A stretch of 64,000 nucleotides of DNA from Micrasema longulum (GCA_022494885.1 JAGVSM010001389.1:124001-188000); one strand, 5' to 3'. Positions 33,091-43,285 are shown, numbered from the stretch's first letter. Numbers and translations: made by a program. Notes: generated by a model not told the origin, from the sequence alone.

Positions 33091-33095
33091 AAATC

Positions 33096-33170
33096 CAAAA
33101 ATATTTTGAGTGTGTCCAGATTTTTGTAGACAAGAGAGGATTCTACCCCCTGGGGAGGATTAAATTTTTT
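33096..33170 (+). mobile_element. Family B MITE terminus
   Basis: AATATTTTGAGTGTGTCCAG, TTTTTGTAGACAAGAGAGGA and CCCCCTGGGGAGGATTAA: the end and the inner palindrome. Confidence 0.6.
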
Positions 33171-33313
33171 TTTGAGAAAATGCCTGTCTGTTGCAATTAA
33201 TTTAAGTTAATAGAATTTGTTCACTTACTCATTTTTATATTAGAATCACTGCACACTTTGTGGTTATTCATTATATAATTATGAACATAAAATATAATAA
33301 AAATTAAACGGCA

Positions 33314-33525
33314 AGCGCCGTGGCGCAGTTGGTTAGACGGTCAACGGGGAAACTGGCGTCGCGGGTTCGATTCCCGCCAGTGGGAAGGAAAAATCCAACA
33401 AAGATTTTTTCTCAATTGGTCTGAATATTGTGGTGTATTATTAATAAATACCTTCCATATCCCTTATTTCCTACCTGCCGACAAGCTTCTACAATAGAGG
33501 CTTAGCGGGTTATTCCTTTTTTTTA
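33314..33525 (+). repeat. SINE family 3 (tRNA-derived), best copy
   Basis: Head GCCGTGGCGCAGTTGGTTAG, a perfect B box GGGTTCGATTCCC, body as at 28886. The tail GCGGGTTATTCC is followed by T-rich DNA. The head alone could be mistaken for a tRNA, but the shared 140-bp body marks it as a SINE. Confidence 0.8.
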
Positions 33526-33618
33526 AATGACCCTTTTTTTATTATCATGTATATTTTTTTAGTTTTTTTTTTACAATATACATAAAAGGTAAAATAGAGT
33601 GAAATATTTATTTAAAAG

Positions 33619-33778
33619 GGTGTTTTCACACTAAAATATTTAGTCCCTGGAGTAGTACCTAAAGCGTAAGACTGATCACCTTACCTTCATGTAACAAAAT
33701 GTATCGAAATATGCTGCGATTAGTGTACCAATCATGTGCCCTATGCACCATTGGGTGCGGAAAGGGAATGTTGATGAA
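33619..33778 (+). repeat. SINE family 1, head-less copy
   Basis: Starts in the body (GGTGTTTTCACACTAAAATA), then AAGCGTAAGACTGATCACCT and TATGCTGCGATTAGTGTACC, and ends GTGCGGAAAGGGAATGTTGA. Confidence 0.7.
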
Positions 33779-33786
33779 AACAGAAT

Positions 33787-34165
33787 ATTCAAACGTCAAA
33801 CTCCGGTCGTCTCACCAACAAAGGGGTGTACTTATGAAGGAATACTATTTTTAAAAATGTATTGAATTTAATATTATTTAAGTGTTACCAAAAATCCAAT
33901 AAATTTGCAAATGCATTCTCTTCGAATGCAATCCTGGTAGATCAATGAACAAAACATTTATGCTCCTAACTTATTTTTAACATAATCGATTGGAGATTTT
34001 AATATCTACGAACACGCACAGCGCAAAGATCTATATTTCTCTGAAAACCGCACGTAAATTGGTTAAGCCGTTTAGGGGGAGTACAGTGACATCACACGTA
34101 CAGAGAAATTATATATTATATAAAGATAAGTTAAACTTATTTCAACAGAGGAAAAACACATTTTT
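33787..34165 (+). mobile_element. Repeat family C
   Basis: Contains AACGTCAAACTCCGGTCGTC, GTGTTACCAAAAATCCAATA, TTTATGCTCCTAACTT, TCTACGAACACGCACAGCGC, CTGAAAACCGCACGTAAAT and GGTTAAGCCGTTTAGG, all in the same order at 54400-54855 and partly at 53719-53900. Copies look 85-90% alike by eye. Non-coding; class unknown. Confidence 0.65.
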
Positions 34166-34753
34166 AGCAATAGAATATGGAAATCTAGGCATTTTCGGGG
34201 CTTCTTATGGTCTGTCATTGGCTGGTTTAAGCGGCCACTTTTCAATCGTAATAAACATTTGGGCACATTCACAATATTATTAAACAATAAATGGTTAAGA
34301 CCAATGTATGTTTATTTTCATTTAAAATTGTGTACTTTGTATTCAGTAGTAATATATGTACAAATTATTGTTCGATTATCTTGCATGGTAATTTAATTGT
34401 AGCACCACTGAAAAATGCTAATATGATATTTTTTTCCTCTTGACGCCAACTCCTATAATTCCATGCCTCTTGGCATACCTGCACGTGGTACGATTTTCTA
34501 GAAAAACAGCGTAATTTCTTATTATTTCTGAAGTAAATGCTTTGTATTTTCCTGACGGATTCTGAACAGCAGGTTTTTTTGAAGCAAATAAATATCCAAG
34601 TTATCTTTCTTATCTCAACTTATCCGTGTCAAATGATGTCTTGGCAGAAATTCTTTTTGTTACAGGCAGTTTTTTTTATTCTAGACGTATTGTTATCGTT
34701 TAGTATTATTTATTAATGTTTTCAGGCCATTTTTTGATTATATATCTATATAT

Positions 34754-34787
34754 GAATACCAGAAACTTAAAAGGGTGTAAGTGCCAT
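34754..34787 (+). repeat. Left terminal inverted repeat
   Basis: GAATACCAGAAACTTAAAAG, then GGTGTAAGTGCCAT. Pairs with 37648-37681; the three mismatches all lie in the segment between AAAAGG and GTGCCAT. Confidence 0.9.
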
Positions 34788-34848
34788 AAATAACGAAAAT
34801 GATTTTATTTAAGAAATGGATAGTATGTGCCAAGGCCAATGTCCTACA

Positions 34849-34866
34849 GAAGGGTATAAATGCCAT
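34849..34866 (+). repeat. Subterminal motif copy
   Basis: AAGGGTATAAATGCCAT, a variant of the inner TIR motif AAGGGTGTAAGTGCCAT, in the same orientation as the left TIR. A third copy (AAAAGGTGTTAAGTGCCAT) is at 34941-34959. Such iterated motifs are usual transposase binding sites. Confidence 0.65.
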
Positions 34867-34986
34867 TGTAGTACAAATAATATTTTATAAAAAATTCTAA
34901 AGATGGCGTTGGTTGTAAGTACCAACATCTGTTTTCCTTTAAAAGGTGTTAAGTGCCATCGCCAGTCATATGCTATTTGTATCAAA

Positions 34987-37283
34987 ATGGTTGACAATGA
35001 ACCGGTCTCTGTGAATAGTGGTGGCGTTAAAAGACGTAAAAAGGGGGAAAAAAGTGCCCAAGTGGCCCGAAAGAAGCTAAAAGATTCTGGACAAGAATAT
35101 TTTACATCCAATAGAAAGTTGATTCCTGCAAAACGACCCCCAAATCAAGAGGTTTGTACATTGTTTTAAATCTTCACCGGTTGTCTCTACTAGATAAAAT
35201 GTCACTCATCATGCGCTAGGGATGTGCCAACCTGTAATTTTCTGCCAACCATGACATAGTTTAAATGGAGTATTTGTATTGAATTCAATTTTTTAAATCT
35301 CCCGGTCAGAGGTATTTGGGTGAAACTTTATATTTACTTGTTTTTAGGAGAGCAAAAAAAAGAATTTAAAAATATATTTTTTATTATAAATTCGTTTAAA
35401 GATAATTAAACCTTAATAATTATATTTTCATGGATATTTTCGTAAATATTATTATTAATGTGTAAATAACTATGTTAACGGCATATCAGAAAATAAGTTA
35501 CGCCCTAATGATTGCAACCGGGAGAAATTACTATATCATTATTACACTCCACCACATTTAGTTCCTCTAGTTTAGTTTCTACTGAGTGATAGATATTGAC
35601 CCTAAGTCCCTAAGATACGCCCACGGTTGCGTACCTATATTATCTATGTTGCTTTCATTCACTTCATTTTTTATTTTAGTGTATCTGCAAATGCAGCTAT
35701 AACTGCAAAGAAATACCTTTCGAACAAAAGATGTCATTGTTCACGGAATTCTATGCGTTAAAAAACAATGAAAAGCAATCTTCTTTTCTGATGGGATTAA
35801 TCCATTTGACAGAAATTAAAAGAAGAAGGCATGGAACCTATGAATCTCCTGCTCTAAGTAGGCGACAATGCACCGCATATTATATGCTTCCAGATGGCAA
35901 GGGAAATGTTGTCGGTGTGTGCAAAGCAACGTTCATGAACATTTTTTCCCTTTCTCCAAAAAAGATTCAAGTACTACTCGATAAAAGAAACAAGGACATA
36001 CAACCTACTTGGAATCAAGAGGAAACATCAATAAGAAAAAACGAAAATATTCAGACGAAGATGAGGATGAAATTAAACAACATGTAAATATGTTTCCCAG
36101 ACTTGTAAGTCATTATGGTCGAGCGAGATCAGAGAAAGAATACTTAAGTCCAGATTTAAATATACATCGTTTGTTTAAAGCATTTAAGATATCTTTTCCG
36201 GAGTCAAAAGTCACATATAAGTTCTACTCTAAAATTTTTGGAAAGGAGTTTCCGAATTTAAAATTTGGCCAGAAACGAACTGATACATGTGCAACGTGCG
36301 ACCTCTATGTTGCTAAAATAAATGCCGATCCATCTAATAAAACAATACTGAAGAATCAACTTGAATTACACCATCGAAAAGCAGAAAAAGCAACAAAACA
36401 GATGTCACTTGATATAAAAAAATCACAGATGCCGAGTAGTAATATATGCACTGCCGCCATGGACTTGCAACAAGTTTTGCTGACACCAACTTTAACTCAT
36501 GGGCCCATGTACTATTCGCGACAATTATCAAATTTCAATTTGGGTGTGCATATCGAAAATACCGGTGATGGGTATATGCTTATGTGGCATGAAGCTATTA
36601 CAGGAAGAGGGGGAAATGCGATAGCATCCTGCATTTACAAAATGTTTTCTAATAATTTTATAAGAAAGGAGAATCTCATCATGTGGAGTGACAATTGTAG
36701 TGGACAAAATAAAAATAAAATGATGATATTTTTATGGGCATATCTTGTGTATAAAAAAGTTTTTACATCGATAGAGCATAAATTTTTAATGAGCGGGCAT
36801 TCATTCCTTAGCTGCGACAGGGACTTTGCTTTAATCGAAAAAAGGAAACGAGTAACACATTCCATTGTTCCTGCAGATCTTGTTGATATGATGAAAAATA
36901 CTCGTGACAAGCAGCCTTTTAATGTTATTTCAATGACATCACATGATTTCATGGATTTTAAATTGGCTGCCGAAACATTTTTGAATACTACCACAATGCA
37001 GATATCGAAGGCTCATCGCTTGAAATTCGTAAGTGATAATCCTTTCGTTGTCAAAATGAAAGAGACCCACAACTCTATGGAGCCCTGGAAAATTGTAAGA
37101 TTATTGAAGAAGAACAAAAAGTTATCGGATTTAGATAATTATTTCTTACCCATGCTGAATTGCAAGAGCAAAATAACAGAAGATAAGAAAAAAGATCTCA
37201 AAAATCTAATACCTTACTTGCACACGGAAGAACATAAACAGTTTTATAATAGAATTTTAGATATACACGATGTTGGGTGCTAA
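34987..37283 (+). CDS. DUF7869-like (putative RNase H-fold) transposase, one frameshift
   Basis: Exon 1 is 34987-35151 (ATG 34987; an in-frame ATG at 34903 is also possible but would translate through a subterminal repeat). The intron 35152-35679 has GTTTGT and TTTTATTTTAG borders and leaves the frame in phase 0. Exon 2 begins at 35680. The N-terminus is basic (K-R-R-K-K-G-E-K) with the family box K-L-K-D-S-G-Q-E-Y and, across the splice, C-x-C-x3-C-x3-C. Near 36015 the frame changes by one base; from there the ORF is open for about 420 codons to TAA at 37281. In that part, counting from 36009: T-C-A-T-C-D at 93-98, M-D-L-Q with D152, W-S-D-N-C-S-G-Q-N-K-N with D228, G-H-S-F-L-S-C-D-R-D with D270/D272 and E277. 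These are candidate catalytic acids of an RNase H-like core. An AATAAA lies at 37579. Predicted length about 590 residues. Expected role: cutting and joining of the element ends. Confidence 0.75.
35152..35679 (+). other. Intron of the transposase gene
   Basis: Starts GTTTGT after a GAG codon and ends TTTTATTTTAG before TGT-ATC-TGC. The splice restores the cysteine cluster with no loss of frame. The downstream reading frame has no in-frame stop before the join, and the family box spans the junction. Confidence 0.7.
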
Positions 37284-37388
37284 ATAGTAATTATACTGAA
37301 TTATAAATACCATGGGAATTTTCATCGTCGTCACATCACTATTATAGATAGATGAAACAGTGGATGTACCTATTTCTTTATTCTCACT

Positions 37389-37444
37389 AAGGCACTAACA
37401 CCTTTATTGCTTTAGAGAGCAGGGCACTTTGGCCCTTTTAAAAG
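37389..37444 (-). repeat. Subterminal motif copies near the right end
   Basis: 37389-37405 read in reverse gives AAAGGTGTTAGTGCCTT, and 37422-37442 in reverse gives AAAAGGGCCAAAGTGCCC. Both are variants of the motif in the TIR and in the left subterminal region, but inverted, as expected for the right end. Confidence 0.6.
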
Positions 37445-37578
37445 AAACTAACAACGGTACATGAGACTTTCTTTTAAATTATTTGTTTTTTTGATTTTAT
37501 ACTTAGTTTAATATGTCTTTTTTATATATTTTTTACTAAACTACATTAAAATATGCTCTTTTGTTGATTTGGCATAAA

Positions 37579-37584
37579 AATAAA
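37579..37584 (+). terminator. Polyadenylation signal candidate (AATAAA)
   Basis: The first AATAAA downstream of the transposase stop codon, about 295 bp after TAA and still inside the element. Confidence 0.45.
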
Positions 37585-37647
37585 ATAATGTTTTCTTTGA
37601 ATTATTATGTGTATTTTTAATTTCCCGTCTGCTTTCCTTTTTTGTCC

Positions 37648-37681
37648 ATGGCACATAGAGCCTTTTAAGTTTCTGGTATTC
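37648..37681 (-). repeat. Right terminal inverted repeat
   Basis: In reverse complement it starts GAATACCAGAAACTTAAAAG and ends GTGCCAT, pairing with 34754-34787 at 31 of 34 positions. Confidence 0.9.
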
Positions 37682-37689
37682 ATATCACT

Positions 37690-38638
37690 AACGTCTAATG
37701 CGAAATTGTGTTTGTCTGTTGGTTTGCGTTTCTTTCACATCGCAATAACGCTACCGATCAACGCGATTTTTCGCATGGGGATAGCCAGAACGTTAAGTAA
37801 TGTTATAACCTACATTTCATCCCGAAAAAACATCTCACTCTCAAATAATAAAATACAAAATTATTTTTGTTAATCTACAAAATAGAGGGCCGGAAAGTGA
37901 CCTGGCTACTTTTTATTCCGGAAAAACGTCGCATTCCTTCGGAAAAAAAATACGTTTTGTCCAATCTATCTTTATTGTATTTTTCCGTTAATAAACATGC
38001 CAATACGCAAGTTTTGAGCCCGGTCGGAACTCCATAATCGAATAATCGCACTTTTCGACCCGGCTTTATGTGCAATAAACGTTATACGCAATAAAAATGT
38101 TCATAATATCGTGCATATACGCGCTCAAAATCAAATGCAGAAAATAAATTATTTATTATGTCAGAAATTTAATGGAATTACACGAGAATATGTCTTGGCG
38201 GCTTCTTTCCGATTTCGAACGCGCAGAATCCATATGAAAAATTGAGCTTAAATATCACATTTGCAGACAAGATTTTCCAATAAGCATATTATTAGTGATT
38301 TAAACAGTTATCATAAAAGTGTGAAACAGTTTTGCTGCGATGTAAATGACAGTTGAAATTTTGTGGTGCCATAATAGTGAAACCATATAAACAAAATTTC
38401 CCAATATTTAGGGAAAAAATCATTGTATGAATTTTATGCTTATTAAAAATTTTATTTTCGTGTTTTTACATAAAATTATTTTTTATAGAATAAAAAAAAC
38501 ACATTGTGGTATTGATTGAAAAATACAAAATATTTTTAATTAAATTATACGTCAATATAAATAATCCCCAATTATAACCGTTTTTTACATTTTTAATTTC
38601 TTCAAACGTTTCCTCAGTTTAACACTTTTTTTGCTGCT
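37690..38638. other. Intronic sequence without recognised feature
   Basis: Moderately AT-rich. The block 37890-38080 (GGCCGGAAAGTGACCTGGCT, TTTTCGACCCGGCTTTATG) has somewhat higher GC but no convincing frame. Around 38390-38420 a short inverted TTTCCCAATATTTAGGGAAA is seen. Confidence 0.45.
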
Positions 38639-38790
38639 CCTAATGAAGCATAGGACACTGCATTGTTACACCGACGAAGTCAAGATGACCAGTCTTACGT
38701 TTCTGGCGCTAATGAATATTCTAGTGTAAAACACATTTATAAATCAATATTTCATTTCAACCATGTCGGGTGCCAAAATTTAACTAGAGA
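38639..38790 (-). repeat. SINE family 1, diverged copy
   Basis: The minus strand shows the tail (GTGCCTATGCTTCA-like), GTAAGACTGGTCATCTTGAC, the TACACTAGAATATTCATTAG body and a broken head (GGCACCCGACATGG). Confidence 0.6.
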
Positions 38791-39245
38791 AAATACTTTT
38801 GAAATCCCGAAATTTCATTTGTTGGCGAATACAAGCTTGAACTTTTATTAGATACAATTAAACTCTTTAATTCTGGAGGAGAATCCACAAAGTCGATCAC
38901 AGACGACGGTATAAATAGACATTGTTTATGTCAAAATCTCATACGTCTTGTTATCACTTGCTTCTCTGGTATGATATCATCTCTGCCAAGTGCGATTTCC
39001 AAGGAAATATCTTGGCCGGGAACTTATATAACTTGATCCACGGCTATGAGCTGTTAATACACAATTGCACTCGTAATAACTCGTATAACGTTATTGGGAT
39101 ACCGGAAGAGTTATCAATTCTCATAATGTCACATTGTAAGTGCAGCCAAATCTCCCAAACGGCCGTAACTCATTTTTTTATTTTCCCGTAACAAAAATCA
39201 GTTCCTCTCCTCTGAATATTTAGTATACCTCTAAAACCTTTTCAC

Positions 39246-39690
39246 AAATTACAACAGGGTTGGAGAATACCTTAAATAAGGGAATATGGAAGTCTAGGCA
39301 TTTACAGGGCTTATGACCTGTCATTGGCCGGTCTAAGTGGCCACTTTACACACTGTGTAACATTCACCATTTTGCCTATGTTTGAACATCCATATTCATT
39401 CAATTCTCAAAAATTTTAAACTTCTTCTTGGACCAGTATTTTGTTCTCAGAATTGAAAAAATTGTTCTCAGGCGTTGCTTAGTATGTGAAATAATTCAGT
39501 CAGATGAATCTCTTCACAACAATAAAGGTTTCACTTCTTTAATTTCACTAAAATCAACAAACGGAAGTATTTAATAAATATGGATGTTCAAACATGATTT
39601 AATCTGTTAATATTAACAGCTCCACAGGGAGTTGAATCCAGTCCTTGTCTACAAAAAATTGGATAAACTCAAAATATTTTTGATAAATTC
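39246..39690. mobile_element. Family B MITE cluster, copy 1
   Basis: Begins AATTACAACAGGGTTGGAGA. It passes through the ACAGGGCTTATGACCTGTCA block, CAGGCGTTGCTTAGTATGTG and CAGTCAGATGAATCTCTTCA. It ends with the CTCCACAGGGAG palindrome and TTGGATAAACTCAAAATATT. Confidence 0.7.
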
Positions 39691-39724
39691 ACCTGTTCTA
39701 TGTAAAAGTATATAAATTGATAAA

Positions 39725-39985
39725 TAATATTTTCAGGCGTTGCCTAGTATGAAGGTGAAATAATTCAATTAGATAAATCTCACCCGCATAAATAAAGGTT
39801 TCAGCTCTTTAACTCTACAAACACCAACAAATGAAAGAATTGAAGGAATATAAATGTATAAATACGGGCAGAATGGTGAATGTTACACAGTGTGTAAAGT
39901 GGCCACTTAATGCAGTAGATGCCTAGACTTCTATATTACCTTCTTTAAAATGTTCTTCATGTCTGTTGAAATATGTTTATTACAT
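39725..39985. mobile_element. Family B MITE cluster, copy 2
   Basis: A second partial copy: CAGGCGTTGCCTAGTATGAA, AATAAAGGTTTCAGCTCTTT, GAATGTTACACAGTGTGTAA, and TGTTCTTCATGTCTGTTGAA. Closer to the type-2 ends than copy 1. Confidence 0.6.
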
Positions 39986-40181
39986 TTTAAGGGATAAAAT
40001 AAGAATTTAAGTCCTTTAAATTGTAAAATAGTACACAAATACTGAATGTGTTATTAATAATAAATTATTTTTAAGCGTAAAAATCGTCACTATAATATCA
40101 TTAAGATAAAACGCGGGCTTGTTTTTCTCTTTCTTACAAACGTTTTCCTGTATTTTCTACCTGGATTATGGCACTATTAGA

Positions 40182-40357
40182 ACGATGATCAGAAGCTAGA
40201 ACCATGCGAAAACCCTAAAAGCGCCTAGTTTTATCTGCCATCTTCAGACGCAAGGTATACAAATATGAAAAATAAATTTGAAAAACTGTCTCATAAAGTT
40301 TCATTCTGATACTCTTTATTAAAAACAAAACTAATTGGTTTAGTTTTGGGGTACGTG
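40182..40357. mobile_element. Fragment of the TTAA MITE seen at 59366-59829
   Basis: Shares GCGCCTAGTTTTATCTGCCA, AAGGTATACAAATATG, TTTCATTCTGATACTCTTTA and GTTTAGTTTTGGGGTACGTG with 59530-59690. The element ends are missing here. Confidence 0.6.
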
Positions 40358-40612
40358 AATAAATATGGATGTTCAAACATAGGCAAAATGGTGAATGTTA
40401 CACAGTGGGTAAAGTGGCCACTTAAACCAGCCAATGACAGGTCATAAGCCCTGTAAATGCCTAGACTTCCATATTCCCTTATTTGAGGTATTCTCCGTCC
40501 CTGTTGTAATTTGTTTATCTTAATGACACCCGAGGGGGTGAAATCTTTTGTCTACGAACATTCGGACAAACTCAAATATCTGTCTACGAACATTCGGACA
40601 AACTCAAATATC
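40358..40612. mobile_element. Family B MITE, type-1 right half
   Basis: Inverted inner block (GGTGAATGTTACACAGTGGG, TAAACCAGCCAATGACAGGT), CTCCGTCCCTGTTGTAATTT, ACCCGAGGGGGTGAAAT, then ACATTCGGACAAACTCAAAT twice in tandem. Confidence 0.65.
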
Positions 40613-40828
40613 TAAAACCTATCTTCTGGAAACTTTTTCCATTTTCTACATCCCCTATCAGTTATCATGAAATTTATTCTCTGCGAAAATGTGAATAATA
40701 AACGCGTTATTTTTATTTGTTGCATATTTATTTATTTGACTTATTTAAAATTGTAAGTACAATATAATAAGTACTTTGGCGGACTTATTGCTTTAAGCAA
40801 TATCTTCCAGCCAACCAAAAAACAGACT

Positions 40829-41119
40829 GTGCAAAAGGAGAGGTTGGAAATCAGCCAAATACTATTATTATTCTGCGAAAGAACGGCTAAAAGGATCTAC
40901 GATGCAAATGTTGATGGATGCAGAAAACGAGGAAGACCGAGAAAGACATGGCGCGATCAAGTGCATCAAATATTTGAAGATGGACATGTCAAAAGTAGGA
41001 ATAATCGGCGTGCGTGCATGAGAAGATGTATGAATGTAGAGGAAGCGAGGTCTGTATACCAAGATAGAGTGTTATGGCGTTCTATCCTCTCTGCCTACCC
41101 CTACGGGGAAACGGCGTGA
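40829..41119 (+). pseudogene. RTE-type ORF2 C-terminus, open for 96 codons
   Basis: The best preserved retroelement tail in the window: A-K-R-I-Y-D-A-N-V-D-G, C-R-K-R-G-R-P-R-K-T-W-R-D-Q, N-N-R-R-A-C-M-R-R-C-M-N-V-E-E-A and W-R-S-I-L-S-A-Y-P-Y-G. The RPRKTW box and the RRACMRRCMNxxEA box are typical of the ends of insect RTE-like polyproteins. No polymerase remains upstream; a minus-strand LINE 3' end precedes it at 40725-40815. A second, more broken copy is at 19916-20130. Confidence 0.7.
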
Positions 41120-41139
41120 TGGTCTGTCTGTCTAAGTTT

Positions 41140-42540
41140 GTGACCTTGAACGACCACCGCTCATGCCGCGATATTTTCGAAAAATGAAAATTAGTATGTC
41201 GTATTCATTTTTTACCGAAAATTACCGAAATTACCCAAAAATACCGTATTTTACCAAAATCTGGTAAAATCCCGTAAAATACCGCGGTAATTTTACCGCC
41301 TTGCATCTCTTGTCTCGACTGATGTTATTGGTAAAAATTCATTAAAAAATACAAAAACAAACGAATATACATCGTGCGTCATGGCGATGTGCCATTACTT
41401 TTTTCTTAATTTAACAGAAATACATGGACACTTACAACACACATATAATTGGTGGGATTTCCAATTTTCCTGCATGTGACTTGTTTGTGTGTTATTCATC
41501 AGTCGAGAAGTCTATAAATATTTTGATTCATGAATTCCTTCAAAATAGAAATACATATTTGTTGTCTGGTGATTACTCACGAAAATATTTATATTGCGGT
41601 TATTATTAGCTAATACCAAGCGTTTAAATTTATTTACTTATTTAATCTTAAGCTAGTACCATTATTGATTAATGTCCAGATACTAACTTAAATCTACCCA
41701 CTATTAAACCATGTGTTAATTATTTATCAATATCAGTACGCTGCACACAATACTCTAGATTTTTTTAAAGAACTAACTTATTTGCTACACACCTGTGTTT
41801 TAAACATATATTTAAAGAAAATTATGCTTTTTCTTCTCTTATTTCTGCCGGTAGGTATATCTTCATATAAATGTACATCAACAAGTTTTGTGATTTTGCA
41901 TTTTTACGAAATAGCGGTATTCATTTATTTTTATTTCTTGTTAGATATTCATATTAACATTGATTAGAATTATGTTTTATTTTTATTATTTTATTTTATT
42001 TTTAATCAGAAAACATACAGTCATACATAATAAGTATTAAAAACAATATTTTTTTAACATAAAAAGACCAATTAAGTTTTCATAAATTATGCAAACGATA
42101 TAAACATTAAATTTAACAAAAAAATAAAAAGTAAATAAGAATTTCAAGTGAGAAAAGAATAATTGTTGACATTTGCGTTTTCCATGGAGATAATAAATTA
42201 AAATAAATGAAACTACCGAATGTACACTCCGAGCCATCCACGCACACACATGAACGCACATATAAAACATACACAAACATATACATTACATGCGGCACAT
42301 ATACATAGCATAAACTACTCAAGATGCACATTCAGCAACTATCCCAAATAATCGACCCCATGAAGAAATTTTCTGTACAAATGCAAAGTGCAGTTAAAAA
42401 TGTCTACATCAATACTGAGTCCATTATAATTTTATGTTTTAGTCAACTCATTTGAGTAATATCTATTTATTATTTTGTAAATGAAAAACATTTCATTCAA
42501 AAATATTTATTGGTCATAATTTTTGTTTTTTTTAAGCATT
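41140..42540. other. Intronic sequence with TACCG repeats and AT-rich DNA
   Basis: 41150-41300 holds a run of TACCGTATTTTACC-like words shared with 3305-3345 and 15470-15500. 41330-42540 is AT-rich without a gene. 42005-42100 resembles a minus LINE tail. Confidence 0.45.
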
Positions 42541-42544
42541 AATT

Positions 42545-43285
42545 TGATTATTAATTACTTCCACTCTTTGACTATGCGGATGTATGCTATCCAGATGCTT
42601 ACTCTGAATTACTTGATAAGTTAAAACTGTTGCAGAATATTTGTATACGTTATATCTTTGATCTTCGCAAATTTGACCATATAACCGAGTATCGCACGCA
42701 ACTACACTGGCTCAGTATCAGGCATAGAAGAAACATTCACATTCTATCACTTCTTCACAATATTTTAAATAATCCCACTTCGCCTGTTTATCTGAGAGGT
42801 CTCTTCCAACCTCTTTCACAACACGGACTATGTATCTCTTCGTTCTAGTAACGAGACAACCCTTTTAATACCCTGTCATCGCTCAAATTTTCTTGCCTCT
42901 TCTTTCACAGTAGTAGCCGCTCGATTGTGGAATAATCTACCTACTAATGTTAGAGTATTACATTTAAGTCAAGATTGGAATGTCACTATCTAAATATTTA
43001 AATTGTTCCTTTATCCTTCTTTTTTCCTTCCCATCCCCTCTCCTCTCTTCATAGTATAGTGCTATTTTTTTATATTCGTAGTATAGTGTTAATTTTTTTA
43101 TTTTATTAATCTTTGTTTTTAATTTTTGTATAAAATTGTAAGATTCAATTTGTCCATGTACTTGTAATTTACTTAAACTGAACGGTTTGGGTAGGTAGGA
43201 AGAAATTGCCTTAAGGCAATATGCCCGCCCTTATATGTATATATATTGTATATGTATATATAGTGTTAAATAAATAAATAAATAT
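42545..43285 (+). mobile_element. CR1/Jockey-like LINE 3' end, second copy
   Basis: Runs parallel to 4880-5612: L-L-Q-N-I-C-I-R-Y-I-F-D-L-R, R-T-Q-L-H-W-L-S-I-R-H-R-R, L-L-H-N-I-L-N-N-P. The internal stop at 5002 is absent here, but the frame ends at 42848. The 3' UTR and (AAAT)n tail are well kept. 5'-truncated, inactive. Confidence 0.75.

Larger units (their letters stand above)
34754..37681 (+). mobile_element. Complete 2.93-kb TIR DNA transposon with DUF7869-like transposase gene
   Basis: The outer 34 bp at 34754-34787 and 37648-37681 are inverted repeats matching at 31 positions; both begin GAATACCAGAAACTTAAAAG. Immediately outside, ATAT stands on each side (34750-34753 and 37682-37685), fitting a 4-bp target duplication, though ATAT is its own reverse complement and could belong to the TIR. 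Further copies of the inner TIR motif (AAAGGTGTTAAGTGCCAT-like) lie near each end. Between them is a single plus-strand gene with one intron. A DDD-type transposase plus a 4-bp duplication recalls the Sola superfamily, but this is not proven. It lies inside the proposed kinase-gene intron. Confidence 0.85.

Noticed and set aside
33314..33386. tRNA gene (also the heads at 46762, 15338, 24727, 28886)
   Set aside because: A and B boxes are present, but each head is joined to a body shared with other copies and an A- or T-rich tail. The acceptor stems pair poorly, so they are SINE heads.
34072..34287. Overlapping plus and minus ORFs (97 and 71 codons)
   Set aside because: Lie within repeat family C and a family B inner block; no protein features.
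34903..34986. Upstream in-frame ATG at 34903 as the transposase start
   Set aside because: The added 28 residues include translation of a subterminal repeat copy (34941-34959) and lack family features; ATG 34987 is preferred, though not proven.
36635..36994. 119-codon minus-strand ORF
   Set aside because: Shadow of the transposase gene on the opposite strand.
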